A stretch of 64,000 bases of DNA from Arcanobacterium sp. S3PF19 (GTDB lineage: Bacteria > Actinomycetota > Actinomycetes > Actinomycetales > Actinomycetaceae): positions 62,001-126,000 of the forward strand of contig NZ_JRMX01000015.1 in the NCBI RefSeq assembly GCF_000758825.1, read 5' to 3'. The notes under the pieces are model-generated. The model was not told the origin of the DNA. It did not search any database and was given only the letters and a program-made list of their open reading frames with translations. Shown here one piece after another: positions 56,809 to 64,000 of the stretch. Both the position numbers and the translations under genes were made by a program. Position 1 is the stretch's first letter, and every line of letters begins with the position of its first letter.

Positions 56809-57272
56809 TAGGCTTCCTCGGATTCGGATGCCTGTTCTGCACTCTCAGCCGCTTCGGCCTGTGCGGCCGCTTTTGCTTCGGCTTCGGCCTTCTCGCGGGC
56901 CGCGGCCTTCTGTGCGCGGCGCTTTTCGGCATCGTCCTGAACAGCCTGCACTGCTTCCTCACGCGCCTTCTGCAGATCAACCTTTTCCACGGTCTTCAGC
57001 GTCGAACCGCCTTCCAGGCCTTTTGCCGCCTGCCAGTCGCCGGTGATCTTCAGCTGCGCCAGCACCGGCTCGGTCGGCTGTGCGCCGACGGAAATCCAAT
57101 ACCGGGCACGTTCGGAATTGATATCGATGGTAGAAGGCTCCGTATTGGGGTTGTAGAAACCAATCTCCTCAATTACGCGCCCGTCGCGCTTCTTCCGCGA
57201 ATCCACCACAACCACGCGGTAAATGGCTTCACGGATCTTACCCATACGCTTTAAACGAATTTTGACTGCCAC
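56808..57272 (-). CDS. rpsP: 30S ribosomal protein S16
   Basis: Ribosomal protein S16 of 154 aa. It starts at GTG 57272, giving the canonical [12 protein letters not shown], with AGGAG 11 nt upstream. The core ends near residue 90. A long Ala/Glu/Lys-rich tail follows, as in other actinobacteria but longer than in E. coli (82 aa). Confidence 0.96.
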   Translation of the reverse strand: MAVKIRLKRMGKIREAIYRVVVVDSRKKRDGRVIEEIGFYNPNTEPSTIDINSERARYWISVGAQPTEPVLAQLKITGDWQAAKGLEGGSTLKTVEKVDLQKAREEAVQAVQDDAEKRRAQKAAAREKAEAEAKAAAQAEAAESAEQASESEEA

Positions 57273-57643
57273 CTGTGCGGTCACTCCTAGTTCTTTTGCT
57301 TGCGGAAAACACCTTGCCCGGTGGGAACACGGACTCCGAATCTTCCTAACTTCGGGACCGGCCGGACAAGAGAGGGCGTCCGACCCGCACCCAAGGTACC
57401 CAATAATTGTGCCGGATTCCGGCGGAAAATTACAGCTATCCGCCAAACTGCACGGTGGTACCGCTCACGGAAAGTTTCTGTGACCCGACACATAAAATCT
57501 GCCGCACTGCCGTTCGCCCGCAAAAACTTTTCCGAAGGTCGGAGTAAAACCAAATTATTCGGTCCTCCGCACTGTGCGCAAACACTCACCGCAGCGCGGA
57601 CGGCGGGCGTGCAAAACCCACATAAAATCAGCACAATGAAACT
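57273..57643. other. 371-bp intergenic region between rpsP and the CDF gene
   Basis: No gene recognised. It must contain divergent promoters. On the plus strand CATAAA (57621-57626) is a possible -10 for the CDF gene, which would then have a leader of about 10 nt. No convincing -35 and -10 pair for rpsP stood out. Confidence 0.5.
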
Positions 57644-58582
57644 ATGTACGGTACAAAAACGGAAAACGGAAAACCTGCCGATCTCACGCATTTCGCCTGG
57701 GTCTCCATCCTCGCCGCCCTTGCCACGATTGCATTAAAAACGGGCGCATATCTCATCGTAAACTCCGTCTCCCTGCTTTCGGACGCAATGGAATCCACAG
57801 TAAACCTCGTTGCCGCGGTCATTGCCCTGATCACACTGAAACTGGCGGCAAAACCGGCAGATGAGCGCTACACTTTCGGCAGAAGCAAGGCGGAATATTT
57901 TTCTGCGGCGACGGAAGGCGCAATGATCTTCGGCGCGGCGGCACTGATCATTTTTTCCGCCGCCTGCCGCCTGATCTACCCCTCCGAGCTGTCACACATC
58001 GGATGGGGTCTTGCCGTGTCCCTCGTCCCCACGCTGATCAATGCGGTTACCGGCGTATATCTCCTCCGTGCGGGGAAAAAATACGATTCTCCGGCATTGC
58101 AGGCAGACGGAAAACATTTGTTCACCGACGTTGTCACCACCTGCGGCGTGCTTGCGGGCGTCGCCGTGATCTGGGCCACGGGAGTGGAAATTCTTGACCC
58201 GCTGATCGCAATTCTTGTTGCTCTGAACATCGTCCACATCGGAATCGGTCTCATCCGTTCCGCGCTTGCCGGTTTAATGGACGTAACCCTCCCGACGGAG
58301 GAGAATGCCAAAATTGTGGAGGTTTTGCAGTCCCTGCGCACAAAGGAAATCGATTTTCACGGCCTGCGCACCAGGCGCTCGGGCAGACAGCGTTACATCT
58401 GCCTTGACGCACAGGTGCCGGATGACTGGACGGTACGCCGGGGGCACGACTTCGCAATGAAAGTGGAAAAACTGATTGCCGGCAAAATAAAACACGCGGA
58501 AGTCACGATTCACATCGAACCGATTTCCGATCCCGCTTCCTATGAAGACATCCCCGAGGGATTCGTACCTTTAGATTCCTGA
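57644..58582 (+). CDS. Cation diffusion facilitator family transporter
   Basis: A 312-aa CDF exporter of divalent metals (Zn, Fe, Mn or Co). It has six hydrophobic segments in the first 215 residues, SLLSDAMESTVNL in the second, and HLFTDVVTTCG in the fifth (an HxxxD metal site). The cytoplasmic C-terminal domain includes DFHGLRTRRSG and ends with AEVTIHIEP. The metal cannot be told from the sequence. No ribosome binding site is seen. Its end overlaps the DMT gene by 80 nt in convergent orientation. Confidence 0.93.
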   Translation: MYGTKTENGKPADLTHFAWVSILAALATIALKTGAYLIVNSVSLLSDAMESTVNLVAAVIALITLKLAAKPADERYTFGRSKAEYFSAATEGAMIFGAAALIIFSAACRLIYPSELSHIGWGLAVSLVPTLINAVTGVYLLRAGKKYDSPALQADGKHLFTDVVTTCGVLAGVAVIWATGVEILDPLIAILVALNIVHIGIGLIRSALAGLMDVTLPTEENAKIVEVLQSLRTKEIDFHGLRTRRSGRQRYICLDAQVPDDWTVRRGHDFAMKVEKLIAGKIKHAEVTIHIEPISDPASYEDIPEGFVPLDS

Positions 58583-59477
58583 AACCCGGTTTCTTCCCCA
58601 TCTCGCACACCAGCGCCGAGCCGAGCACGAGAACGGCCCCCACAAGACCCAGCAGCGTCAGCCGCTGATTCAGAACCGCCGCGGAAAGGATCAGTGCCGT
58701 TACGGGGTCCAGATAGCTGACGAACGCCACAGTCTGCGCCTTCAGATAAGTCAGCGACCCGAAATGAAACAGGTAGGCAACCGCGGTGTGCACGACACCC
58801 ATCGTCAGCAGCAGGCAGAGCGTAGACCCGGTCAGCGCCGAAAGCGGAAAACCGCCGATCACGCAAAGATACGGCACCATGGTTGCCGTGGCCGCCGCCA
58901 GCTGCACCAGCGTCTTTTCCGCCGCGCCCACGTTCCGCAGAATCTTGTTTACGATCACCACAACCGCATAGGCAAAACCGGCGAACAGCGCCAAAAATAT
59001 CCCCGTCAGACTTTCCCCTCCCGGAATACCGGTTTCAAATACGCCGGAAACCAGCACCATTCCGAAGAGCGAAACGGGCACGCACACGGCTTTTCTGAGC
59101 GTAAAGCGTTCATGGAGAACAAACGTGGCCAAAATAATCACAATCGTCGGTTCCAGGTAGCAGCACAGAGTGGCAACCGGGACGCCCGTATAAATATACG
59201 CCTCAAAGATACAGACCCAGTTTGCGCCGATCAGAATTCCGGAGCAGCACAGAAGCAGCAGGGTTTTGCGGCTGCAGGAAAATCTGATTCTTTTCCCCGA
59301 CATGCGCATATACGCCAGCAGAAACAGACACCCGACCGCTCCCCTGAAAAACACGATCCAGGCCGAGGGAAGCGGTATAAACTCCCGGAAAATTCCAATC
59401 GACCCGAAAATCAGCGCACTTGCCACAAGCATCGACAAAGATTTCGCATATTCTTCTTTGCTCCGCCGCTTTTCCAT
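58503..59477 (-). CDS. EamA/DMT-family exporter
   Basis: A 324-aa protein from 59477 with ten hydrophobic segments forming two EamA repeats; a typical feature is FRGAVGCLFLL and the LEPTIVIILATFVLHERFT stretch. It probably exports amino acids or metabolites. GGAG lies about 12 nt before the ATG; an ATG at 59504 is an alternative. The last ~26 residues are basic, outside the family core, and come from the strand opposite the CDF 3' end. Confidence 0.87.
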   Translation of the reverse strand: MEKRRSKEEYAKSLSMLVASALIFGSIGIFREFIPLPSAWIVFFRGAVGCLFLLAYMRMSGKRIRFSCSRKTLLLLCCSGILIGANWVCIFEAYIYTGVPVATLCCYLEPTIVIILATFVLHERFTLRKAVCVPVSLFGMVLVSGVFETGIPGGESLTGIFLALFAGFAYAVVVIVNKILRNVGAAEKTLVQLAAATATMVPYLCVIGGFPLSALTGSTLCLLLTMGVVHTAVAYLFHFGSLTYLKAQTVAFVSYLDPVTALILSAAVLNQRLTLLGLVGAVLVLGSALVCEMGKKPGFRNLKVRIPRGCLHRKRDRKSVRCES

Positions 59478-59630
59478 ATTAATTTTCTTCTCCCCCGCCT
59501 TCATGCCGTATGCGAATAAACGGCAAATTTTTGTATGAAGCCACCATTTTAAAATACGGCATGCCTCACTTGCCGGCTTATCCGGGCCGATGAGACGTAA
59601 ACAACGCACTAAGGTGCGGAAACACACTCC

Positions 59631-61184
59631 CTAACGGAGATATTTTGCAAGCGCCGCGAGGTCTGCCTCCGGAGTTTCCTCTTTCGGCACTACCCCAAAT
59701 GCGTTGCCCGCTTTCTCTTTGCCCTTCAGGGCCGCCAGTTCCTGCTGCCGGCGTTTTGCCGGATTGCCCGAACGCCCTTTCTTTGAACCGGAAGTGCGTC
59801 TGCCATTCTTTTTCTTCTGCTTTTTCGTATATCCTCCGCCGACACCCGGCATTTTCGGCATTCCCGGGACCGCCGGCATTTGGCCGCCGCGCGACATATT
59901 CCGCATCATTTTCCTGGCGGCGTCGAACCTGTCCATCAAAGAGTTTACTTCCTGCACCGTTGTGCCCGAACCGCGGGCAATGCGCTGCCGGCGCGAAGCA
60001 TTTAGAATCTTCGGATCCGTGCGTTCGGCTTTCGTCATTGACCGGACGATGGCTATCTGCCTGTCAATTTCCCGCTCGTCAAAATTGTCCAGGGCCTCCC
60101 GGTATTGGTTCATGCCCGGAAGCATCCCCATAATTTTTTTCATCGATCCCATTTTGCGCATCTGTGCAAGCTGATCAAGGAAATCATCGAGAGTGAAACT
60201 GCCGTCCGCCATTTTTCGGGTCAGATCCCGGGCCTGTTCTTCATCCCAGGTTTTTTCCGCTTTTTCAATCAGCGTCAGCAGATCGCCCATATCGAGAATG
60301 CGCGAAGCCATCCTGTCGGCATGAAAACGTTCGAAGGCGTCGGGTTTCTCGCCCGTGGAGGCAAACAGAACCGGCTTGCCCGTCACTCCCCTCACCGAGA
60401 GGGCGGCACCTCCGCGGGCATCGCCGTCAAGTTTGGAGAGCACGACGCCGGTGAATCCCACGCCGTCGCGGAAAGCCAGCGATGTGTTTACCGCATCCTG
60501 CCCCACCATGGCGTCGAGCACGAAAAGAATTTCGTGCGGATGCACCGCGTCGCGGATACGGCATGCCTGGTCCATCATTTCGGCATCGATTCCCAAACGG
60601 CCCGCGGTATCCACGATCACCGCCGAAAAACCGTTCTGCCGGGCATACTCCACACCGCTGCGCGCTACTTCAACGGGGTCGCCGACGCCGTTGCCCGGCT
60701 GCGGTGCCCATACTTCCACGCCTGCCTGCTGTCCGACGATCTGCAGCTGATTAACCGCATTCGGACGCTGCAGATCGGAGGCAACCAGCAGCGGGCGCTT
60801 TCCGTTTTCGCGCATCCATCTTCCGAGTTTTCCCGCGAGAGTGGTTTTTCCCACGCCCTGCAGACCGGCAAGCATAATTACCGTCGGTTCCCCGTGCGCC
60901 CAATTAAGTTCGCGGGTATCGCCGCCCAGCGCTTCGATCAGTTCTTCGTTGACGATTTTGATTACCTGCTGTGCGGGGTTCAGCGCCCGGGAAACAAGTG
61001 CGCCGGTTGCTTTTTCCCGTACGCCGGCCGTAAATGAACGGACTACGGGCAAAGCCACGTCGGCCTCCAGCAGCGCCCGGCGGATATCGCCGATTACCGC
61101 TTCCACATCCGATTCGCGCAGACGCCCCTGCTTACGCAGATTGCGCAAAGAATTGGTGATACGGTCCGAAAGAGAATTAAACAT
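59631..61184 (-). CDS. ffh: Signal recognition particle protein Ffh
   Basis: SRP54 GTPase, 517 aa. It has an N domain, a G domain with GLQGVGKTTLAGKLGR, DTAGRLGID and SKLDGDARGGAALS, and a Met-rich M domain (about 330-450) with GSMKKIMGMLPGM and the SRP RNA-binding RQRIARGSGTTVQEVN. A basic tail follows. It binds signal sequences and docks with FtsY, encoded just upstream. Confidence 0.98.
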   Translation of the reverse strand: MFNSLSDRITNSLRNLRKQGRLRESDVEAVIGDIRRALLEADVALPVVRSFTAGVREKATGALVSRALNPAQQVIKIVNEELIEALGGDTRELNWAHGEPTVIMLAGLQGVGKTTLAGKLGRWMRENGKRPLLVASDLQRPNAVNQLQIVGQQAGVEVWAPQPGNGVGDPVEVARSGVEYARQNGFSAVIVDTAGRLGIDAEMMDQACRIRDAVHPHEILFVLDAMVGQDAVNTSLAFRDGVGFTGVVLSKLDGDARGGAALSVRGVTGKPVLFASTGEKPDAFERFHADRMASRILDMGDLLTLIEKAEKTWDEEQARDLTRKMADGSFTLDDFLDQLAQMRKMGSMKKIMGMLPGMNQYREALDNFDEREIDRQIAIVRSMTKAERTDPKILNASRRQRIARGSGTTVQEVNSLMDRFDAARKMMRNMSRGGQMPAVPGMPKMPGVGGGYTKKQKKKNGRRTSGSKKGRSGNPAKRRQQELAALKGKEKAGNAFGVVPKEETPEADLAALAKYLR

Positions 61185-61226
61185 TGTTTGCCCCGGTTCT
61201 GTCTGCGGTATGTATGTCGGAAAGTG

Positions 61227-62366
61227 TTATTTGCTCAGTAAGGAATCCACAAATTCCTCCGGTTCGAAGGGTACCAGATCATCCGGCCCTTCTCCGAGAC
61301 CCACGAATTTTACGGGTACGCCCAGTTCACGCTGAACCGCGATCACGATTCCGCCTTTTGCCGTACCGTCGAGTTTGGTCAGCACGATTCCGCTCAGTCC
61401 CGTCACCTCGCCGAAAACGCGCGCCTGCTGCAGTCCGTTTTGCCCTGTGGTGGCGTCCAGGACCAGCAGCACCTCCGTGACGGGAGCCTGTTTTTCCATA
61501 ACCCGTTTTATTTTTCCCAGCTCATCCATCAGCCCTGCCTTATTTTGCAGCCGGCCCGCCGTATCCACCAGCACCGCATCCGCCTGCGCGGCACATCCCG
61601 TTTTTACGGCGTCAAACGCAACGGAAGCCGGATCCGCGCCTTCCTTTTCGGAGCTTACAACCTGTGCGCCCACACGCTGCCCCCACGTCCGCAGCTGCTG
61701 TGCGGCGGCGGCACGGAATGTGTCTGCCGCGCCCAAAACAACCGTTTTTCCCTCCGAAATAAGGAAACGGGCAAGTTTGCCTGCCGTGGTGGTTTTCCCC
61801 GTTCCGTTTACTCCGACCAGAAGCACACAGTCCGGCACTTTTGCGCCCTCTTCTTTCCGTCCGGAAGCTAGGTTAAGTTCGCGCGATTTGTCCGTATGTA
61901 CCAGCTTCAGCAGCTCCGAGCGCAGAAGAGTGCGCGCATCCGCGGCGTCTTTGCCCTGTATCTGCATTTCGCGGCGCAGGCTGTTCAGCAGTTCGTCTGT
62001 CGCGTCCACACCCAGATCCGCCATGAGCAGAGTCTCTTCAAGTTCTTCCCAGTCCTGTGCGCAAAGCTTATCTTTCGCCAAAATTCCCAGCAGAGCCCGG
62101 CCAAAAGCGCCGGAAACCGCCAGCCGGGCGCGCAGACGCCGCATTCCGGAAAGCGGGGGCTGCGTACCCTGCGCAGCGGCAGACGTCTCCGCAGTTTCCC
62201 GCAAAGAAGATACCTGCGCCGAAGAAAGATCTTCCGCAGTCTTTTCTTCCCCCGCGCACTGCGCGCCGCGGCGGGAATGCTTCTTTATTGCCAAAACTGC
62301 GGCGGCGGCAATGCACAAAACCAACACTGCCCCCAGAACGAGACAAAGAATCAAGGCGGTATTCAT
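61227..62366 (-). CDS. ftsY: Signal recognition particle receptor FtsY
   Basis: SRP receptor GTPase, 379 aa. An N-terminal hydrophobic segment (about 3-26) can anchor it, as in actinobacteria. After a variable linker come the N domain and the G domain with GVNGTGKTTTAGKL, DTAGRLQN and TKLDGTAKGG. The start at 62366 is preceded by GGAGAAAA; a start at 62402 would run into the palindrome upstream. Confidence 0.96.
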   Translation of the reverse strand: MNTALILCLVLGAVLVLCIAAAAVLAIKKHSRRGAQCAGEEKTAEDLSSAQVSSLRETAETSAAAQGTQPPLSGMRRLRARLAVSGAFGRALLGILAKDKLCAQDWEELEETLLMADLGVDATDELLNSLRREMQIQGKDAADARTLLRSELLKLVHTDKSRELNLASGRKEEGAKVPDCVLLVGVNGTGKTTTAGKLARFLISEGKTVVLGAADTFRAAAAQQLRTWGQRVGAQVVSSEKEGADPASVAFDAVKTGCAAQADAVLVDTAGRLQNKAGLMDELGKIKRVMEKQAPVTEVLLVLDATTGQNGLQQARVFGEVTGLSGIVLTKLDGTAKGGIVIAVQRELGVPVKFVGLGEGPDDLVPFEPEEFVDSLLSK

Positions 62367-62393
62367 GTTTTCATTTTCTCCTACGGGAAACAC

Positions 62394-62427
62394 AATTGCC
62401 AAAGATTTTGCAAAATCTTTGGCAATT
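62394..62427. promoter_or_regulatory. Perfect 34-bp AT-rich palindrome upstream of ftsY
   Basis: Two 17-bp arms, AATTGCCAAAGATTTTG (62394-62410) and its exact complement (62411-62427), without spacer, 27 nt before the ftsY start. As RNA it forms a long hairpin, followed on the minus strand by GUGUUUCCC. It may be an attenuator or terminator after the small gene, or an operator. Confidence 0.8.
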
Positions 62428-62479
62428 TCACTTCATTGCTGTTTCTCCTGCCCGCGCGGGGCACCCGCACGGAAAGGAT

Positions 62480-62785
62480 TCACAGGGCGGTTTCGGAAAA
62501 CTTTTTCCGCAGATAGGTCGGAGTCAGATCCGATACGGTCTCGTTGATTTCCTCAAGGGTAAGATAACCCTGCGTGGCGCTCGGAAAAGTCTCAAACATT
62601 TTCGTAACCGAAGTCTTGTCGTGTTCGACTTCAAAGCGCGTCTCTTTGAATTCGTTGTTCTTCCATGCGGCAAACGAATCTTCTATCAGCCGGCCCGTTT
62701 CGGCCGCTTTCTGCTCACCGAGCAGAACATAAATCACATACCCGGCGAGGGCAATAATCAGGAACGAAAAAATTATAATCCACAC
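62480..62785 (-). CDS. Small single-pass membrane protein, unknown
   Basis: Not recognised. The 101-aa product has an N-terminal membrane segment (about 2-22) and an acidic, helical cytoplasmic or external part. It starts with GTG. The Shine-Dalgarno is poor. It lies between smc and ftsY on the same strand. The clean amphipathic composition and the gene-free alternative frames argue that it is real. Confidence 0.65.
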   Translation of the reverse strand: MWIIIFSFLIIALAGYVIYVLLGEQKAAETGRLIEDSFAAWKNNEFKETRFEVEHDKTSVTKMFETFPSATQGYLTLEEINETVSDLTPTYLRKKFSETAL

Positions 62786-62887
62786 ATTTCATTTCTAAAC
62801 TATTTCTCCTCTCCAGTCACTGCACACGCCGATACTTTTACGTATTTCACATGCTTTATAACGGCTTGATAACAACGAAAGATCGTT

Positions 62888-64000
62888 TTATAACATTGCC
62901 GCTATTTCTTTCAGCCGCTGCGAAACCACACCCGTTACCCCCTGCTCTTTCATCGCCACTCCGTAAAGAGCGTCGGCGATCTCCATCGTCCGCTTCTGAT
63001 GCGTAATCACCAGCAGCTGGGAACGGTTTTGCAGTTCGCGGAAAATATCAAGCAGACGCGACAGATTGACGTCGTCCAAAGCCGCTTCCACCTCGTCCAT
63101 CACATAGAAAGGCGAAGGGCGGGCCTTAAAAATAGCCACCAGAAACGCAATCGCGGTCAGGGAACGCTCCCCGCCGGAAAGCAGAGACAGACGCCTGACG
63201 CGTTTCCCGGGAGGCCGGGCCTCAATTTCCACCCCCGTAGTCAGCGCGGACTGCGGTTCGGTAAATACCAGCTGCCCTTTTCCGCCGGGGAAAAGACGGG
63301 AAAAAATATCTTTGAATTCCCTTGCCACATCCGCCAGTGCGGTGCGCATTATTTCCTCTACACGGGCATCGACGTCTTTCACGATTTTTTGCAGATCGGC
63401 CCGTGAAGCGTGCAGATCCTGCAGCTGCCCGGTGAGATACTTCAGGCGTTCCTCCAAAGCAGCGTGCTCTTCCAAAGCCAGAGGATTTATCTTTCCCAGA
63501 CGGGCCAGGGCGCGCGTCGCCTGTTCCAGACGTTTTTCCTGCTGTTCGCGCACAAAAGGCATTTCTCCGCCTTCCGGGGTGGGGACCGGCAGATGGGGTC
63601 CGAATTCCTCGATCAGCACCCCGGCGTCCATTCCCGTATCTTCTGCGGCTTTGGACGCAAGCTGCCCGCACTGCTCCCGAAGCCGGGCCAAAACCAATTC
63701 GCGCGCGTGGGCCTTTTCTTCCAGCTCACGGATCTGCTGCAAGAGCCCGTCCACGAGTCTGCGGGCACAGGCCAGTTCCTTCTCCCGCCGGGCACGCTGT
63801 TCTTCGGCCTCCTTTTGCCGCAGTTCCGTCTGCAGCAAAATCTCTTTTGCCCGGGCCAGCGCCCGATCGGCGTCTTTCCCGATCCGCTGCGCGGTCAAAG
63901 ACGCCTGCGCCCGGCGCTGCGCGGCGCGCTGCTCGGCGGCAATACGTTCCTGCACGGACTGTGCCGTGCGCTCAAGGGCATCGGCTTTTCCTGCCTGTGC
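62888..64000 (-). CDS. smc: Chromosome segregation protein SMC, C-terminal part
   Basis: The last 370 codons of SMC; the gene continues beyond the right edge of the window. A long coiled coil rich in Ala, Glu, Arg and Gln is followed by the ATPase tail with the signature LSGGERSLTAIAFLVAI and Walker B YVMDEVEAALDD. Its stop is about 100 nt before the small membrane protein. It is 5' partial only because of the window edge. Confidence 0.97.
   Translation of the reverse strand, partial: AQAGKADALERTAQSVQERIAAEQRAAQRRAQASLTAQRIGKDADRALARAKEILLQTELRQKEAEEQRARREKELACARRLVDGLLQQIRELEEKAHARELVLARLREQCGQLASKAAEDTGMDAGVLIEEFGPHLPVPTPEGGEMPFVREQQEKRLEQATRALARLGKINPLALEEHAALEERLKYLTGQLQDLHASRADLQKIVKDVDARVEEIMRTALADVAREFKDIFSRLFPGGKGQLVFTEPQSALTTGVEIEARPPGKRVRRLSLLSGGERSLTAIAFLVAIFKARPSPFYVMDEVEAALDDVNLSRLLDIFRELQNRSQLLVITHQKRTMEIADALYGVAMKEQGVTGVVSQRLKEIAAML

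Overview
The window is a stretch of core chromosome from an actinobacterium of intermediate GC (about mid-50s % by eye). Gene content and order match the actinobacterial pattern: lexA divergent from an nrdR-side gene, hflX-dinG, pgsA-cinA-clgR-DUF3046-recA-recX-miaB-miaA, rnj-ftsK, rimP-nusA-infB-rbfA-truB, pyrH-frr-cdsA-rlmN-DivIVA-dxr-rseP-ispG-proS, rplS-lepB-rnhB-DUF2469-yraN-comM-dprA-xerC, rpsP-khpA-rimM-trmD, smc-ftsY-ffh. The LexA sites are of the GAAC-N4-GTTC type, as in Gram-positive bacteria. The GC level and gene set suggest Actinomycetaceae or a related family, but that is a guess. No rRNA, tRNA, CRISPR array, insertion sequence, prophage or plasmid gene was seen.

Layout. 0-12.8 kb: SOS, recombination and tRNA modification (nrdR, a membrane protein sharing the lexA control region, lexA, dinG, hflX, a RsmC-type methyltransferase, miaA, miaB, recX, recA, DUF3046, clgR, cinA C-terminal domain, pgsA). 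12.9-22.3 kb: DNA translocation and RNA decay (ftsK, rnj, a GNAT protein, an M16 peptidase, pnp, rpsO). 22.4-34.2 kb: ribF with a coupled Cys-rich mini-protein, a DUF421 membrane protein, a ferrochelatase, then the truB-rbfA-infB-nusA-rimP operon, an orphan membrane protein and proS. 34.3-42.2 kb: the isoprenoid, envelope and ribosome-recycling run ispG-rseP-dxr-divIVA-rlmN-cdsA-frr-pyrH. 42.3-44.8 kb: two plus-strand membrane proteins inserted between pyrH and tsf. 44.8-57.3 kb: tsf-rpsB, an M23-like protein, xerC, dprA, comM, yraN, DUF2469, rnhB, lepB, rplS, trmD, rimM, khpA, rpsP. 57.6-64 kb: a CDF exporter, a DMT exporter, ffh, ftsY, a small membrane protein and the 3' part of smc.

Nearly all genes lie on the minus strand. 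The plus-strand genes are mostly accessory: the RsmC-like enzyme, GNAT, DUF421, the 316-aa orphan, YwiC-like, MFS, M23 and CDF. Many minus-strand genes are translationally coupled, often by a stop-start overlap reading TAATG.

I found no convincing new multi-gene system. The most interesting single items are: (1) a cluster of four LexA-box-like sites shared by lexA and a single-pass, Arg-rich membrane protein that sits where SOS division inhibitors are found in relatives but has no LysM domain; (2) a 66-aa Cys/His/Gly mini-protein built from a duplicated 28-bp unit and coupled to ribF; (3) a ferrochelatase that reads like the proteobacterial rather than the actinobacterial family; (4) TrmD fused to a GNAT-like domain; (5) a perfect 34-bp AT-rich palindrome just upstream of ftsY; and (6) an M23 protein lacking the first zinc-binding His.
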